64,000 nt of DNA from Bacteroidota bacterium (lineage in GTDB: Bacteria; Bacteroidota; Bacteroidia; Chitinophagales; BACL12), in NCBI GenBank assembly GCA_016124275.1, contig WGOA01000051.1, positions 1-64,000 on the forward strand. Reading direction: 5' to 3'. Shown here one piece after another: positions 38,937-48,755 of this stretch; position 1 is the first letter of the stretch, and every line of letters begins with the position of its first letter. Under the pieces are notes generated by a model. It ran no database searches. It had not been told where the DNA came from and saw only the letters and a program-made list of their open reading frames with translations. The translations under genes and the position numbers were made by a program.

Positions 38937-39991
38937 CGCGGCACTTCAAGCGTTTCCAGAATCTCGCGAATGACGTGCTCGGGTTCAACCCCTTCCAACT
39001 CGCGATCGCTCGTGAGCATGATGCGGTGGTTGAGCACCGGATAGGCCATGGCCTGAATGTCTTCGGGGGCCACGAACGAGCGTCCTCCAATCATAGCAAA
39101 GGTTTTGGAAGCGCGCAACAAAGCCAGCGACGCGCGCGGCGATGCCCCCAGGTAAATGCCCGGATTGTTGCGGGTGGCGGCAACAATGGCCGCCACATAA
39201 TCACAGAGCGAATCGGTGATGTGCACCTGCTCGGCCAGCGCCTGTCCTTCCAGAATTTGTTGTGCGCTCAAGACAGGCTCCGCTTGCTCGCCGCGCAAAC
39301 CGGCGTAATTGTCGCGAAAACGCCGCAGCAACTGCTGCTCCTCTTCCACCGATGGGTAACCCATGCGCACGCGGAACAAAAAGCGATCCAGTTGTGCTTC
39401 GGGCAGCCGGTAGGTGCCCTCCTGCTCAATCGGATTCTGGGTGGCCACCACAAAAAAGGGCGGCGCAAAGGGATAGGTCACCCCGTCGTAGGTGATCTGG
39501 CGCTCTTCCATGACTTCAAACAGTGCAGACTGCGTCTTTGCCGGTGCCCGGTTGATCTCGTCAATCAACACCACTTGCGCAAAAACAGGGCCTCGCTGAA
39601 ACTGGAAACGGCTCTGCGCCAGGTCGTAAACGGACGTTCCGATCACATCTGACGGCATCAGGTCAGGTGTAAACTGAATGCGCGAATAGTCCAGTTGCAG
39701 GCTACGCGAGAGCAATTTGGCCATCAGGGTTTTGGCAATGCCCGGCACCCCTTCCACCAACACATGCCCGCCGCACAGCAAGCCGGTGAGCATGTGTTCC
39801 AGCACTTGTTGCTGCCCGAGCACTACCTGGTTAATCTGATCGCGCACGCGGTCCAGGTTTTGGCCAAAGCGGTCAAGGGCATCCTGCGAAGGGCCTTTCT
39901 GGGCCTCGCGAGCGGGTTGCAGCTCGGAAGGATCGGCGTGCCTCGCCGAAGGTTCGGGTTGCAGCTCGGAAGGATCTTGATCATCCATCAT
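38933..39991 (-). CDS. MoxR-family AAA ATPase
   Basis: GHVLVEGVPGIAKTLMAKLLSRSLQLDYSRIQFTPDLMPSDVIGT; VVATQNPIEQEGTYRLPEAQLDRFLF. Confidence 0.95.
   Translation of the reverse strand: MMDDQDPSELQPEPSARHADPSELQPAREAQKGPSQDALDRFGQNLDRVRDQINQVVLGQQQVLEHMLTGLLCGGHVLVEGVPGIAKTLMAKLLSRSLQLDYSRIQFTPDLMPSDVIGTSVYDLAQSRFQFQRGPVFAQVVLIDEINRAPAKTQSALFEVMEERQITYDGVTYPFAPPFFVVATQNPIEQEGTYRLPEAQLDRFLFRVRMGYPSVEEEQQLLRRFRDNYAGLRGEQAEPVLSAQQILEGQALAEQVHITDSLCDYVAAIVAATRNNPGIYLGASPRASLALLRASKTFAMIGGRSFVAPEDIQAMAYPVLNHRIMLTSDRELEGVEPEHVIREILETLEVPR
39913..39976. repeat. 22-bp direct repeat (CGGGTTGCAGCTCGGAAGGATC x2) in the 5' end of the moxR-like gene
   Basis: Exact copies at 39913-39934 and 39955-39976, encoding DPSELQP twice. 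Confidence 0.92.
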
Positions 39992-39994
39992 GGG

Positions 39995-41431
39995 TCAGGT
40001 ACATTTTTGGTAAAACTGTTGCAATTCACGGTGCAGACGAAGCAGGGAATAGTCTTGAAACTCATAGCCTGCATCCAGTTCGCGCAGCCGGCTGAACAGC
40101 GATCGCACCGATTCGGCATCCAGTCCGCTCAGGCTGCTCAGCCGCAGCGCAGTTTCTTCGGTCAGACCCGGCTGCCGCAAGTGAAAACGCTCGCGAAGAA
40201 AGCCCATAAATTGTTCCCGCATCATCTCGCCGATGGCGCGGTGGTCGCTGCGCTGCTGGTAGTACAACTTGGCCACGGTGTTGAGGTACTCCAGGCTCTG
40301 GTTGGTTTTGGGGTTCAACAGGGGAATTGCCGCCTGCCTCCTGCGGCTGCGGAACACTAAATACAACAGCGGAATAAGCAACAACAGGTACCAGGCCATG
40401 CGCAGCGCGGGGTGGTTCAACACAAAACGGAGCGGGCTTTCAGCGGGTTGGTATGGCGTCGTGGTTTTGCGGGTTCCGGCATCCCAAAGCAAGTCGCCGG
40501 GAGCGAGGTGGGAGAGTACCCGCTCCGCATAATCGCGACCGTCAGGCTGCACAAGGTAAAAATTGGAGAGCGCCATGGGTGTGGTAAAGAGCAGGATTCG
40601 CCCGCGGCCAACTGGCAATTCCACCAGATTAGCCCCCTGGATTTTTTGCTGGTCCGCTGCCCGACCTTCGGCTAAACCCAGCGCTCGGACTTGAGGGAAC
40701 ACAACGCGCAGACTGTCCGGCTGAATCAGCGACCACAAAAAAGGCTGGTCTTTGTTGTACACCCGGAAAACCAGTTTGTGGTCTTCTGTTGTTTTAAACG
40801 GTGGCTGGGAAAAATTCAACCGCAGCGCGAGCAGCTCTTCTTCCAAGTGCCAGTCGGGTTGTTCCTGGATAGGTTCTACCAAGTAAAACGGGTCCGTCAA
40901 GCTGTCTTCGCCAGAAGGTTGCTCGTTGTGGGCTTTGATGCTGTCCCAGTTGTTGCTGTGGGCTGTGATGCTGTCCGGGCTTGCGCTGGATGCAGTGCTG
41001 CTGTCGGCAAGAGGGGCCTGCACGCTGCCCATAGAGAACGGCACTTGACTGGTGTCCATGCCCGGTAAATACTCCGGTAGCGTTTCGTGCGCCAAAAAAA
41101 CAGTATTGCCCAGCGCGGCCCAGGCCGCCAGGCTGTCCATATCTTCGCGGCTCAGGCCAGCGTTGTGTCCGATTGAAAAAAAAGTGCCCGAATACGCGCG
41201 CAAATCCAGTTCGGCCGGTGCTTGCGTGACCATGCGCCGCTCGCCGGCATTGTAGGCTGGAAGCAGGTCATAGAGCACGGACATACCATATGGATTGTTG
41301 TCTTCGTGCGCATAACTCAAATACCAGCTCCAGTTTTTTCCCGAGCCGCGCAACCCAATGACGAGCGCGGCAATCAGCAGAACAGCTCCGCCAATAAGAA
41401 GCAGCCTTTGCATGGAACTCAGGCCGCTCAA
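39995..41431 (-). CDS. DUF4350 domain-containing membrane protein
   Basis: GKNWSWYLSYAHEDNNPYGMSVLYDLLPA...; gene context DUF4129-DUF4350-MoxR-DUF58. Confidence 0.8.
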   Translation of the reverse strand: MSGLSSMQRLLLIGGAVLLIAALVIGLRGSGKNWSWYLSYAHEDNNPYGMSVLYDLLPAYNAGERRMVTQAPAELDLRAYSGTFFSIGHNAGLSREDMDSLAAWAALGNTVFLAHETLPEYLPGMDTSQVPFSMGSVQAPLADSSTASSASPDSITAHSNNWDSIKAHNEQPSGEDSLTDPFYLVEPIQEQPDWHLEEELLALRLNFSQPPFKTTEDHKLVFRVYNKDQPFLWSLIQPDSLRVVFPQVRALGLAEGRAADQQKIQGANLVELPVGRGRILLFTTPMALSNFYLVQPDGRDYAERVLSHLAPGDLLWDAGTRKTTTPYQPAESPLRFVLNHPALRMAWYLLLLIPLLYLVFRSRRRQAAIPLLNPKTNQSLEYLNTVAKLYYQQRSDHRAIGEMMREQFMGFLRERFHLRQPGLTEETALRLSSLSGLDAESVRSLFSRLRELDAGYEFQDYSLLRLHRELQQFYQKCT

Positions 41432-42150
41432 GGTTGCTGCGTTGGGTTGGTTGAAGAAAATCGGGAAGCCGGTTGCCCGAGTCTTTCAAGAAACGCGTTG
41501 AACTCAGGACTCCATTGCTCGGCATCCTGCCGGCTAACGGCGGCATCCCCGTAGCGCGACCATTCAAAAACACCACTTAGCCGCCGGAAATTCACGCGCA
41601 ACCCGGCTTGCGCACCCAGCTCCAGCGCGTAGTCGCGGTTGGTTTTTTCGGGCCGCCAGGCGATGTGACCGCTTTGGCTCAGGGCGCGCATGACGGTTAA
41701 AAACTGGAAGCGAATAACATCGCGGTAGCGCTCTTCGCGCCAGGCCAGGTGCAGTTGCGCCTCCAGGTCGCTGTCTAACAAACGCCGGGGATCATCGGGA
41801 TCAAGCAAGGCTCCCACCTGAACTTTTACCGGATTTGGCGCGGGCGAAAGGCGCCGGTACACCAGCCACAGCAGCAGGATCAGCAAGCCGCCGAGCAGCG
41901 AGTAGCCCAACACCACCAACAAGTCCCCAACCCAAGGGGCCACGGCATTGGCGGATTGTTGGCTGGGGGCCTGCTCTTCCGGTGCCTGATCGGTGTAATT
42001 CAGGTCATCGGTGGCTTCCCGCCAGGCTGATTCCTCCAACCGACGCAAGGTTGTTGCGCTGTCGGAGGCCTGGCTCCAGCCGGCCAACCCGCTCAGGCAA
42101 AACGCGAGCAGCAGCCCAAACATAACATAATATCTGGTACAGGTGCTCAT
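41428..42150 (-). CDS. DUF4129 domain-containing protein
   Basis: LLDSDLEAQLHLAWREERYRDVIRFQFLTVMRALSQSGHIAWRPEKTNRDYALEL. Confidence 0.85.
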   Translation of the reverse strand: MSTCTRYYVMFGLLLAFCLSGLAGWSQASDSATTLRRLEESAWREATDDLNYTDQAPEEQAPSQQSANAVAPWVGDLLVVLGYSLLGGLLILLLWLVYRRLSPAPNPVKVQVGALLDPDDPRRLLDSDLEAQLHLAWREERYRDVIRFQFLTVMRALSQSGHIAWRPEKTNRDYALELGAQAGLRVNFRRLSGVFEWSRYGDAAVSRQDAEQWSPEFNAFLERLGQPASRFSSTNPTQQP

Positions 42151-42152
42151 GA

Positions 42153-44069
42153 TCAGGTCCAGCGGTTACGCGATTGACCAAACCCTTCGACCCGCGCCTT
42201 TAACCCCTGGCTCTCGCTAAGTTCCAGCGCATGAAAGTAGTAGCCGACCAGCACGGCCAGGTTCAGGGGCAGGAGCAAAAAGGCTGCCGCATACGTTTGA
42301 AACACCAACATGAATGCAGGGACCCGCCGAAGCACTTGCTCTTGAAAGGGCAGGTTGGCATGCAGGATGTCCAGGAAAAAACCCGACACCGGAGAATTGA
42401 CCAACGCCATGCCCACAACGCTGAGCAGCACCATGGACCCAAAACCGCCCGCCAGGGTGGCAAGATCAACGCGGATTAACTGAACAGCGCGCAGCAGCGA
42501 AGTCCAGGGCAGACTGCGCTCCCACCAAGCGGAGCAGGCCCAGAGCATGCAAATCGGAAAGCACAGGCCAAATGCGAAGGGGCCCCAAAAGCCGGGCAGA
42601 AACAAAGGCAGCTGTGCAGCCGCCAGAGGAGCCAAAATCCCCAGCCAGCGCGGTGTGCCGCGGCCAGCGTTTTCTTGCGTGGAAGCCGCCATGCGGGCCG
42701 GAATGCCGGGATACGCACCAAACAGCTTCAAGACCAACAAGGTCAGCAAAAAGAAGCCCAACAGGTTGATGGGCGCCAACCACGGAGCCGCGTGGTATGC
42801 TCCAAATTGGGCGGTTAACCGCAAGTAATACCCGGCGCGAAACAGAAATCGAAAGGGACTGTCGGTGGTGAAGGCTTCGGTCAAAAACAAATTGTGCGTG
42901 GGCAATCGATCTATAAAAAGCGCAGCCAATACCCCCAAGCCCAGGGCCCCAAACAAAACACCGCGCAACACCGCTTTGTAGAAGCCACTGTAATGCGAAA
43001 ACGCCAGTGCAAACAATTCGCCGGAACTGCGCAGCCGGCTGAGGGAAAAGGGAAGACTTTGCCGCGCGGGAAGCGACGCTGGCAGGGTGTCCGCCAACCG
43101 GCCGCTTCTGGCCAAACGGTAGGGATACCACACCAGATAGCCCAGTACCAGCGTCAGCCAGCCTAAAATTGCCAGAAGCCTGAGCGCATCGGGAAGCGCG
43201 GTCTGTCGCGTGATCCAACTTTCCAGGAAAGCAGCCACCAGGGTCATCAGCACCACGGGGGCCATGATCCGCAACCCGCGCACAGCCGAAAGCCGAAAGG
43301 CCTGCATGCGGGTGAAGGTGCCTGGAAACGCTATGCCGCGGCCCATGGTTAACCCAGCCGCTCCGGCCAAAACCATGGCGCTGATTTCCAGCGTGCCGTG
43401 TTGCCAAATGGTCAGCGCTGACTGGCGGAACAAATCATACTCTACAAAAAAGTATTGAAAAGAACCCACCATGATACCGTTGTACAAAACCACAAACAAG
43501 GTGCCGATGGCAAACAACATCCCCGAAACAAACGTGAGAACATCCACCAGCAGGTTGTTGAGCAAAATTCGCAGAAACATATCAAAAGGTCTGCTGTCTT
43601 TGTAAACCTTCATCGGGTCACCGGCCTCAATGTTTTCGCGGGTCATGCTCACGTAATCAGCCCCCAGAATCAATTCGGCAAAACCGGGGTCCTGCACGCT
43701 GGACAACAAGCCAATGCACAGGGCGCCCACAAAGACCATAAACGAAAGCAACAGATCCACTCGGGCCGCCCAAAGTTCCCGGGGCAATTCCAACGTCCAA
43801 AAATTGCGGATGCCCGCCCAGGTTTGGTGGCGGTTGCGGTAAACGCGCTGAAAAATGCGCTGGGAGAGCTGATTCAGGTATGCCCGAACCGAGCGATTGG
43901 GGTAAAAGGTTTGCGCGTAGGCCAGATCTTCGGTAATCTGCACGTACAAATCGGTCAGCCGCCGCGGCTCCGGTTTTGGGCTGTTGAACAGCGCCTCAAA
44001 TTCCGTCCATTTGGCCTGGTTCTGGCGGATAAATTCGCTTTCGCGCATGGGCTGGATATCCGCTGGCAA
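42153..44069 (-). CDS. stage II sporulation protein M (SpoIIM-like) membrane protein
   Basis: MRESEFIRQNQAKWTEFEALFNS; LYVQITEDLAYAQTFYPNRSVRAYLNQLSQRIFQRVYRNR. Confidence 0.88.
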   Translation of the reverse strand: MPADIQPMRESEFIRQNQAKWTEFEALFNSPKPEPRRLTDLYVQITEDLAYAQTFYPNRSVRAYLNQLSQRIFQRVYRNRHQTWAGIRNFWTLELPRELWAARVDLLLSFMVFVGALCIGLLSSVQDPGFAELILGADYVSMTRENIEAGDPMKVYKDSRPFDMFLRILLNNLLVDVLTFVSGMLFAIGTLFVVLYNGIMVGSFQYFFVEYDLFRQSALTIWQHGTLEISAMVLAGAAGLTMGRGIAFPGTFTRMQAFRLSAVRGLRIMAPVVLMTLVAAFLESWITRQTALPDALRLLAILGWLTLVLGYLVWYPYRLARSGRLADTLPASLPARQSLPFSLSRLRSSGELFALAFSHYSGFYKAVLRGVLFGALGLGVLAALFIDRLPTHNLFLTEAFTTDSPFRFLFRAGYYLRLTAQFGAYHAAPWLAPINLLGFFLLTLLVLKLFGAYPGIPARMAASTQENAGRGTPRWLGILAPLAAAQLPLFLPGFWGPFAFGLCFPICMLWACSAWWERSLPWTSLLRAVQLIRVDLATLAGGFGSMVLLSVVGMALVNSPVSGFFLDILHANLPFQEQVLRRVPAFMLVFQTYAAAFLLLPLNLAVLVGYYFHALELSESQGLKARVEGFGQSRNRWT

Positions 44070-44264
44070 GGCCTGGTTCTGCTGGGTTGCCCGGATTTTG
44101 CTAAAGATAAGTTTCTTCTCCTGCGCCTTGAACCCCGCTTCTCAAAAAGCCGCCGCTTTCGCGCGCAGGGCCTTATTTTGCGGGCGAAGGGCCCTCGTTC
44201 CCGCAGCAACCTTGCGCGGTGTGCCCGTCTCCTTTCGCCCGAAATTGCCCCAACCAACCCCGCG

Positions 44265-44999
44265 CTGAAAACTGCCGACATCCATACGCCGCAACAAGTG
44301 GTCATCCGCTACGAGCTGGCCTCGCTTCGCGAGCGCATCATGGCTTTTCTGCTGGACCAGGCGACCATTTGGTTTGGTCTGTTTCTTTTATTTATACTAT
44401 TTGCAATAGTTGGTGGATTTGATTCCCGCCCGATGCAATTGTTGATGATGGTGTTGGTCATTGCCATTTTTTGGACCTACAGCCTGGTGCTGGAGATTAT
44501 GCTGGATGGTCAGACGCTGGGCAAACGCCTGATGGGCCTCAAAGTGGTGAAACTGAGCGGCGTTGAGCCGCGGCCGGGCGATTTTGTGATGCGCTGGATG
44601 TTTCGGCTTTTGGACATTTGGGGCAGCCTTGGGGCTTTGGGAAGCCTGATGATCGGCACTACGCCCAATGCGCAGCGCATCGGTGATTTGTTGGCGGACA
44701 CAATCGTGATTCGGATTCGCCCGGTGCAACACGTGGCTTTGCCAACGCTGCTGCGCATGCACGAAGCAACGGTGGAGTCTGCCGTGTACAGCCGGGCCGG
44801 GCGTTTTACGGAAGAAGAAATGCTGCTGGCCATGGAAGTTTTAGACCGCGTGCAAAGACTTCCCAACCCGGCAAACCTCGCCCTGTTAGACCAGCTCAGC
44901 ACCAAACTTGGGCAAGAATTGGCGCTGCCGGCAGTGCCGCGCGATCAGGATCGTTTTGTGCGCCAGGTGATCCGGGATTATGTGCTGTTGACGCGCTGA
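44265..44999 (+). CDS. RDD-family membrane protein (start uncertain; divergent from SpoIIM-like gene)
   Basis: TPQQVVIRYELASLRERIMAFLLDQATIW; ILDGQTLGKRLMGLKVV; start approximate. Confidence 0.8.
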   Translation: MKTADIHTPQQVVIRYELASLRERIMAFLLDQATIWFGLFLLFILFAIVGGFDSRPMQLLMMVLVIAIFWTYSLVLEIMLDGQTLGKRLMGLKVVKLSGVEPRPGDFVMRWMFRLLDIWGSLGALGSLMIGTTPNAQRIGDLLADTIVIRIRPVQHVALPTLLRMHEATVESAVYSRAGRFTEEEMLLAMEVLDRVQRLPNPANLALLDQLSTKLGQELALPAVPRDQDRFVRQVIRDYVLLTR

Positions 45000-45182
45000 G
45001 GGCTAACCTTGCAGCGCGGGCTTGGACGTTCGGGGCAACAAGGTCTTGCGGAGCTGCATCTGCTGAAGGATCCGCTCTACCACCCTTTGTCCATGACGGG
45101 TATCGGCGTATTTTGGTAGAGCAGTAGGGCATGGAGCCCAGGAGGATCGGGCCCTTCCCCGCCAGTACCCCGTCGCAAACTC

Positions 45183-46895
45183 ATGAACACTTCCACCAAC
45201 GCCGCGCGCTATTACATAATAAAAACTATGGTTGTTCGCGCATTGGCGTTTTTCGCTTGCAGTCTCAGCGGCACCTGGGCATTGGGGCAAAACACCGTAG
45301 GCACCTTGTTTTACCAGAACAATGCCGACACGGGCTACCTGCTCATGGCGCCGGCAGTGAGCGATGACACCTGGCTTATCGACAATTGCGGCCGCGAAGT
45401 GCACCGCTGGACGGCCGATGCACCGCCGGCTCTGTCGGCTTACCTGCTAGACGACGGCAGCCTGCTGCGACCCTCCAAGGTGTCCAACACGTTTGACGCC
45501 GGCGGCTCCGGTGGCCGGGTTGACCGCATTCTGTGGGATGGGCTCAACGTGTGGACGTTTCTCTATTCCAGCGATACCGGCCACCAACACCACGATGTCC
45601 AACCGTTGCCCAACGGCAATGTTCTGGTGCTGGCGTGGGAAAAGCACAGCGCTGCCGAGGCTATTGCACTTGGCCGCAGGCCGGAAACAGTGCCCGATGA
45701 GTTGTGGTCAGAAAAAATCGTGGAACTGCGCCCTACCGGACCCACCAGTGCGGAGTTTGTCTGGAGCTGGCGGTTGTGGGATCACCTGATCCAGGACCAG
45801 GACCCGCTCAAACCCAATTTCGGCAATCCGGCTGATCACCCCGAGCGGGTGGACATCAACTACCTGCTCGATGAGGGTCTGGCTACGCTGCGCGACTGGA
45901 CCCATGCCAACAGCGTGGATTACCACGCCGGATTGGACCAAATTCTGATCAGTGTGCGCAATTTTCATGAAGTCTGGATTTTGGACCACAGCACTACCCG
46001 GGCAGAAGCGGCCGGCAGTACCGGTGGCAACAGCGGAATGGGCGGCGACCTGCTCTACCGCTGGGGCAACCCGCAAGCCTATGGTCGCGGTACAGCCGCC
46101 GACCAGGTTTTCTACCAGCAACACGACGCCGCCTGGGTGCCGGAAGGCTATCCCGGCCAGGGCAACATAACCGTGTTCAACAACGGCAAAGGCCGCCCTG
46201 AAGGTGCTTTTAGTTCGGTCGAAGAGTTTTCGCCGCCGCTTGCAAGCGATGGCAGTTATTTGCTGGCCCCGAGCGCTCCTTACGGCCCGGCAGCTGCAGC
46301 CTGGACCTTTGTAGCGGATCCGCCCGGTTCACTGAATTCCAAAAACCTTTCGGGCGCCCAGCGCCAACGCAATGGCAATACCCTGCTCTGCGCCGGTGCT
46401 TCGGGAGATGCCTGGGAAGTCACGCCAGAGGGCAGCCTGGTATGGCGTTACGTTTGTCCGGTTAATGCGGGTGGCCCTGTGGCGCAAGGATCGGTGCCGA
46501 CCAACAACCAGCTGTTCCGCTTGCCCCGCTATTCGCCTTCCCATCCTGGCCTTTCCGGAAGAACGCTCCTGCCAGGTGCCACCGTTCAAATTGAAGCCGC
46601 AGAACCGGAATGCGTCATTCTGAATACGGGTTTGGACCCCGTAACAGCCGTTCAGAAAGATTTTATCCACCCCAATCCTTTTCAGGACGAGCTTTGGATA
46701 AACACCGCTGTGGGCCTTAACTTTCGGTTGCGCGCTGTTGACGCAACGGGCAGGCTGGTTTACGACCAATTGTTGCCTGATGGCGCGGGACCCATTTCCA
46801 CCGAAAGCTGGCCTTTGGGGCTTTATGTGCTGTTGCTTTTTGACCCCAACCAACACTTGATTGGACGCACAACGCTGATCAAATCGGATCGCTAA
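45183..46895 (+). CDS. aryl-sulfate sulfotransferase-like protein with T9SS C-terminal domain
   Basis: DNCGREVHRWTADAP; HQHHDVQPLPNGNVLVLAWEK; ANSVDYHAGLDQILISVRNFHEVWILDHST. Confidence 0.85.
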   Translation: MNTSTNAARYYIIKTMVVRALAFFACSLSGTWALGQNTVGTLFYQNNADTGYLLMAPAVSDDTWLIDNCGREVHRWTADAPPALSAYLLDDGSLLRPSKVSNTFDAGGSGGRVDRILWDGLNVWTFLYSSDTGHQHHDVQPLPNGNVLVLAWEKHSAAEAIALGRRPETVPDELWSEKIVELRPTGPTSAEFVWSWRLWDHLIQDQDPLKPNFGNPADHPERVDINYLLDEGLATLRDWTHANSVDYHAGLDQILISVRNFHEVWILDHSTTRAEAAGSTGGNSGMGGDLLYRWGNPQAYGRGTAADQVFYQQHDAAWVPEGYPGQGNITVFNNGKGRPEGAFSSVEEFSPPLASDGSYLLAPSAPYGPAAAAWTFVADPPGSLNSKNLSGAQRQRNGNTLLCAGASGDAWEVTPEGSLVWRYVCPVNAGGPVAQGSVPTNNQLFRLPRYSPSHPGLSGRTLLPGATVQIEAAEPECVILNTGLDPVTAVQKDFIHPNPFQDELWINTAVGLNFRLRAVDATGRLVYDQLLPDGAGPISTESWPLGLYVLLLFDPNQHLIGRTTLIKSDR

Positions 46896-46921
46896 GGCCG
46901 AACGCTTATTCCCTCCTGACC

Positions 46922-48595
46922 ATGAAAAAGTGTACACTGCTTCTCTCCCTGGCCATCTTGGCCGGAAATCTGGCACTCGGCCAGACCCGCACCGTTGGGT
47001 TGCTTTCGTTTGATCATGAAAAGGCAATGCCGGGCTACAACTTGCATTTCCCCCACAACCAGGGCAATGCCTACCTGTTGGACAATTGCGGGCAAATCGT
47101 GCACCGATGGGACGATGCTGTGTACAAACCAGGAAACGGCATTAAGCTGATGCCCAACGGCGATATCGTGGTCTGCAAAGGCAGAAATGCGGCGTCCAAC
47201 CCGACTTTTCACGCTGGTGGCGGCGGGGAGCTCATTGAGCGCCGCGACTGGGACAATAACCTGATCTGGCAATTCGTGTACAATGATGCCCAGTTCCGCC
47301 TGCACCACGACATGGCCGTAATGCCTAATGGCAACGTTTTGGCCATTGCCTGGGAAGTCATTGACAGTGCCGACGCGGTTGCCGCTGGCCGCAATCCGGC
47401 ATTGCTCACCGAAACCAATCTTTGGCCGGACAAGGTCATTGAAATAGAGCCGGATGGGGCAGGGGGTGCATCAATTGTCTGGGAATGGCGCGCCTGGGAC
47501 CACCTGGTGCAGGATTTTAACGCTTCGGCACCCAACTTCGATGTGGTGGGCAACCGCCCTGAGCGCATCGATGTCAATTACGATACACAAGGCGGTATTG
47601 CCGACTGGCATCACGCCAACAGCATTGACTACAACGCAGACCTGGACCAAATTTTGCTGTCCGTCCCGCACTACAACGAAATCTGGATCATAGACCACAG
47701 CACCACCACAGCAGAGGCCAGTGGAACCACCGGCGGTCTTGCCGGCAGCGGGGGCGATTTGCTTTTCCGCTGGGGAAATCCTGCTGCCTATGGTCAGGGC
47801 GGCCCAGGGGATCAGAAACTCTTCTTCAACCACGATGCGCACTGGGCCGATCAGGAATTGACCAGTGCCAGTCCGGACTACAACAAAATAGTGGTCTTCA
47901 ACAACCAGGTAGGGCCCGATTACTCCACTGCGCATTTGCTGGTCGCCAATTTCGACACCTACGAATGGGAATATCCAATAGCCGGAAGCACCTGGGGACC
48001 TTCCGGTTTTGACTGGACGTACCAGCGCCCGGTGCCCCAGGACATGTACTCTTCCGGGCTTAGCAGCGTGCAATTGCTGCCCAATGGCAACACGTTAATT
48101 GCCTCGGGTCGCCAGGGCTATGCCTTTGAATTGACCCCTGATGAAGAAATTGTCTGGGAATACGTCAACCCTATGCAAGGCGGAAATCCGGTGGATCAGG
48201 GCACGGTGGTGCCGCCTGGTGCTAACCAACTCTTCCGCTTTTTGCGCTATTCCAAAGATTATCCGGCCTTTGACGGTCGCGAACTGACGCCTTTAGGTTT
48301 TTTGGAATTGCTTCCCGATCCGGCGTTCTGCGCCTTGCCTACGGGTTTGGCCGCCGCACCGGAAGCTGGCGTTCGCCGCATTTTCCCCAACCCGGCCAAT
48401 GACCTGGTGTACCTGGAGCTGGATCCCGCTGCTTCCGGCCAGTTGCTCCAGATTTTTGACATCGGGGGAAGGGCCGTTTTTCAAACCACTACACAGGGTT
48501 CGCGCATAAGCGTTTCCGTGCAAAACTGGCCTACCGGCACTTATGCAGTCCGGCTAAACGGCGTCGGCGCGGGTCGCATCGTTCTGGTGGATTGA
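46922..48595 (+). CDS. aryl-sulfate sulfotransferase-like protein with T9SS C-terminal domain (tandem paralog)
   Basis: DNCGQIVHRWDDAVYK; RLHHDMAVMPNGNVLAIAWEV; ANSIDYNADLDQILLSVPHYNEIWIIDHST. Confidence 0.87.
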   Translation: MKKCTLLLSLAILAGNLALGQTRTVGLLSFDHEKAMPGYNLHFPHNQGNAYLLDNCGQIVHRWDDAVYKPGNGIKLMPNGDIVVCKGRNAASNPTFHAGGGGELIERRDWDNNLIWQFVYNDAQFRLHHDMAVMPNGNVLAIAWEVIDSADAVAAGRNPALLTETNLWPDKVIEIEPDGAGGASIVWEWRAWDHLVQDFNASAPNFDVVGNRPERIDVNYDTQGGIADWHHANSIDYNADLDQILLSVPHYNEIWIIDHSTTTAEASGTTGGLAGSGGDLLFRWGNPAAYGQGGPGDQKLFFNHDAHWADQELTSASPDYNKIVVFNNQVGPDYSTAHLLVANFDTYEWEYPIAGSTWGPSGFDWTYQRPVPQDMYSSGLSSVQLLPNGNTLIASGRQGYAFELTPDEEIVWEYVNPMQGGNPVDQGTVVPPGANQLFRFLRYSKDYPAFDGRELTPLGFLELLPDPAFCALPTGLAAAPEAGVRRIFPNPANDLVYLELDPAASGQLLQIFDIGGRAVFQTTTQGSRISVSVQNWPTGTYAVRLNGVGAGRIVLVD

Positions 48596-48755
48596 CCTTG
48601 AAGAGTAGCCGGGAGCGTTTCGCCCTTGGTTGCTGGAACAATTGTATCGGCCTTGATTTGCCGGAGCGCGGGCGGAGCGGAGCGTGGGCGCGGGCGTGGC
48701 ATCGGCTTTACGCTTGCCGCCGCCCTTTTTTTTCTGACGCCTCGGCTGGTATCCT

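Noticed and set aside
42466-43407. 313-aa ORF in another frame of the SpoIIM-like gene
   Set aside because: Same-strand overlapping frame without domain support.
14087-48485. CGGGGGAAGGG occurrences (14087, 35660, 48465) as members of the 12-mer family
   Set aside because: They differ at the central C; two encode the common T9SS D.GGR(V/A) motif, so coding constraint explains them.
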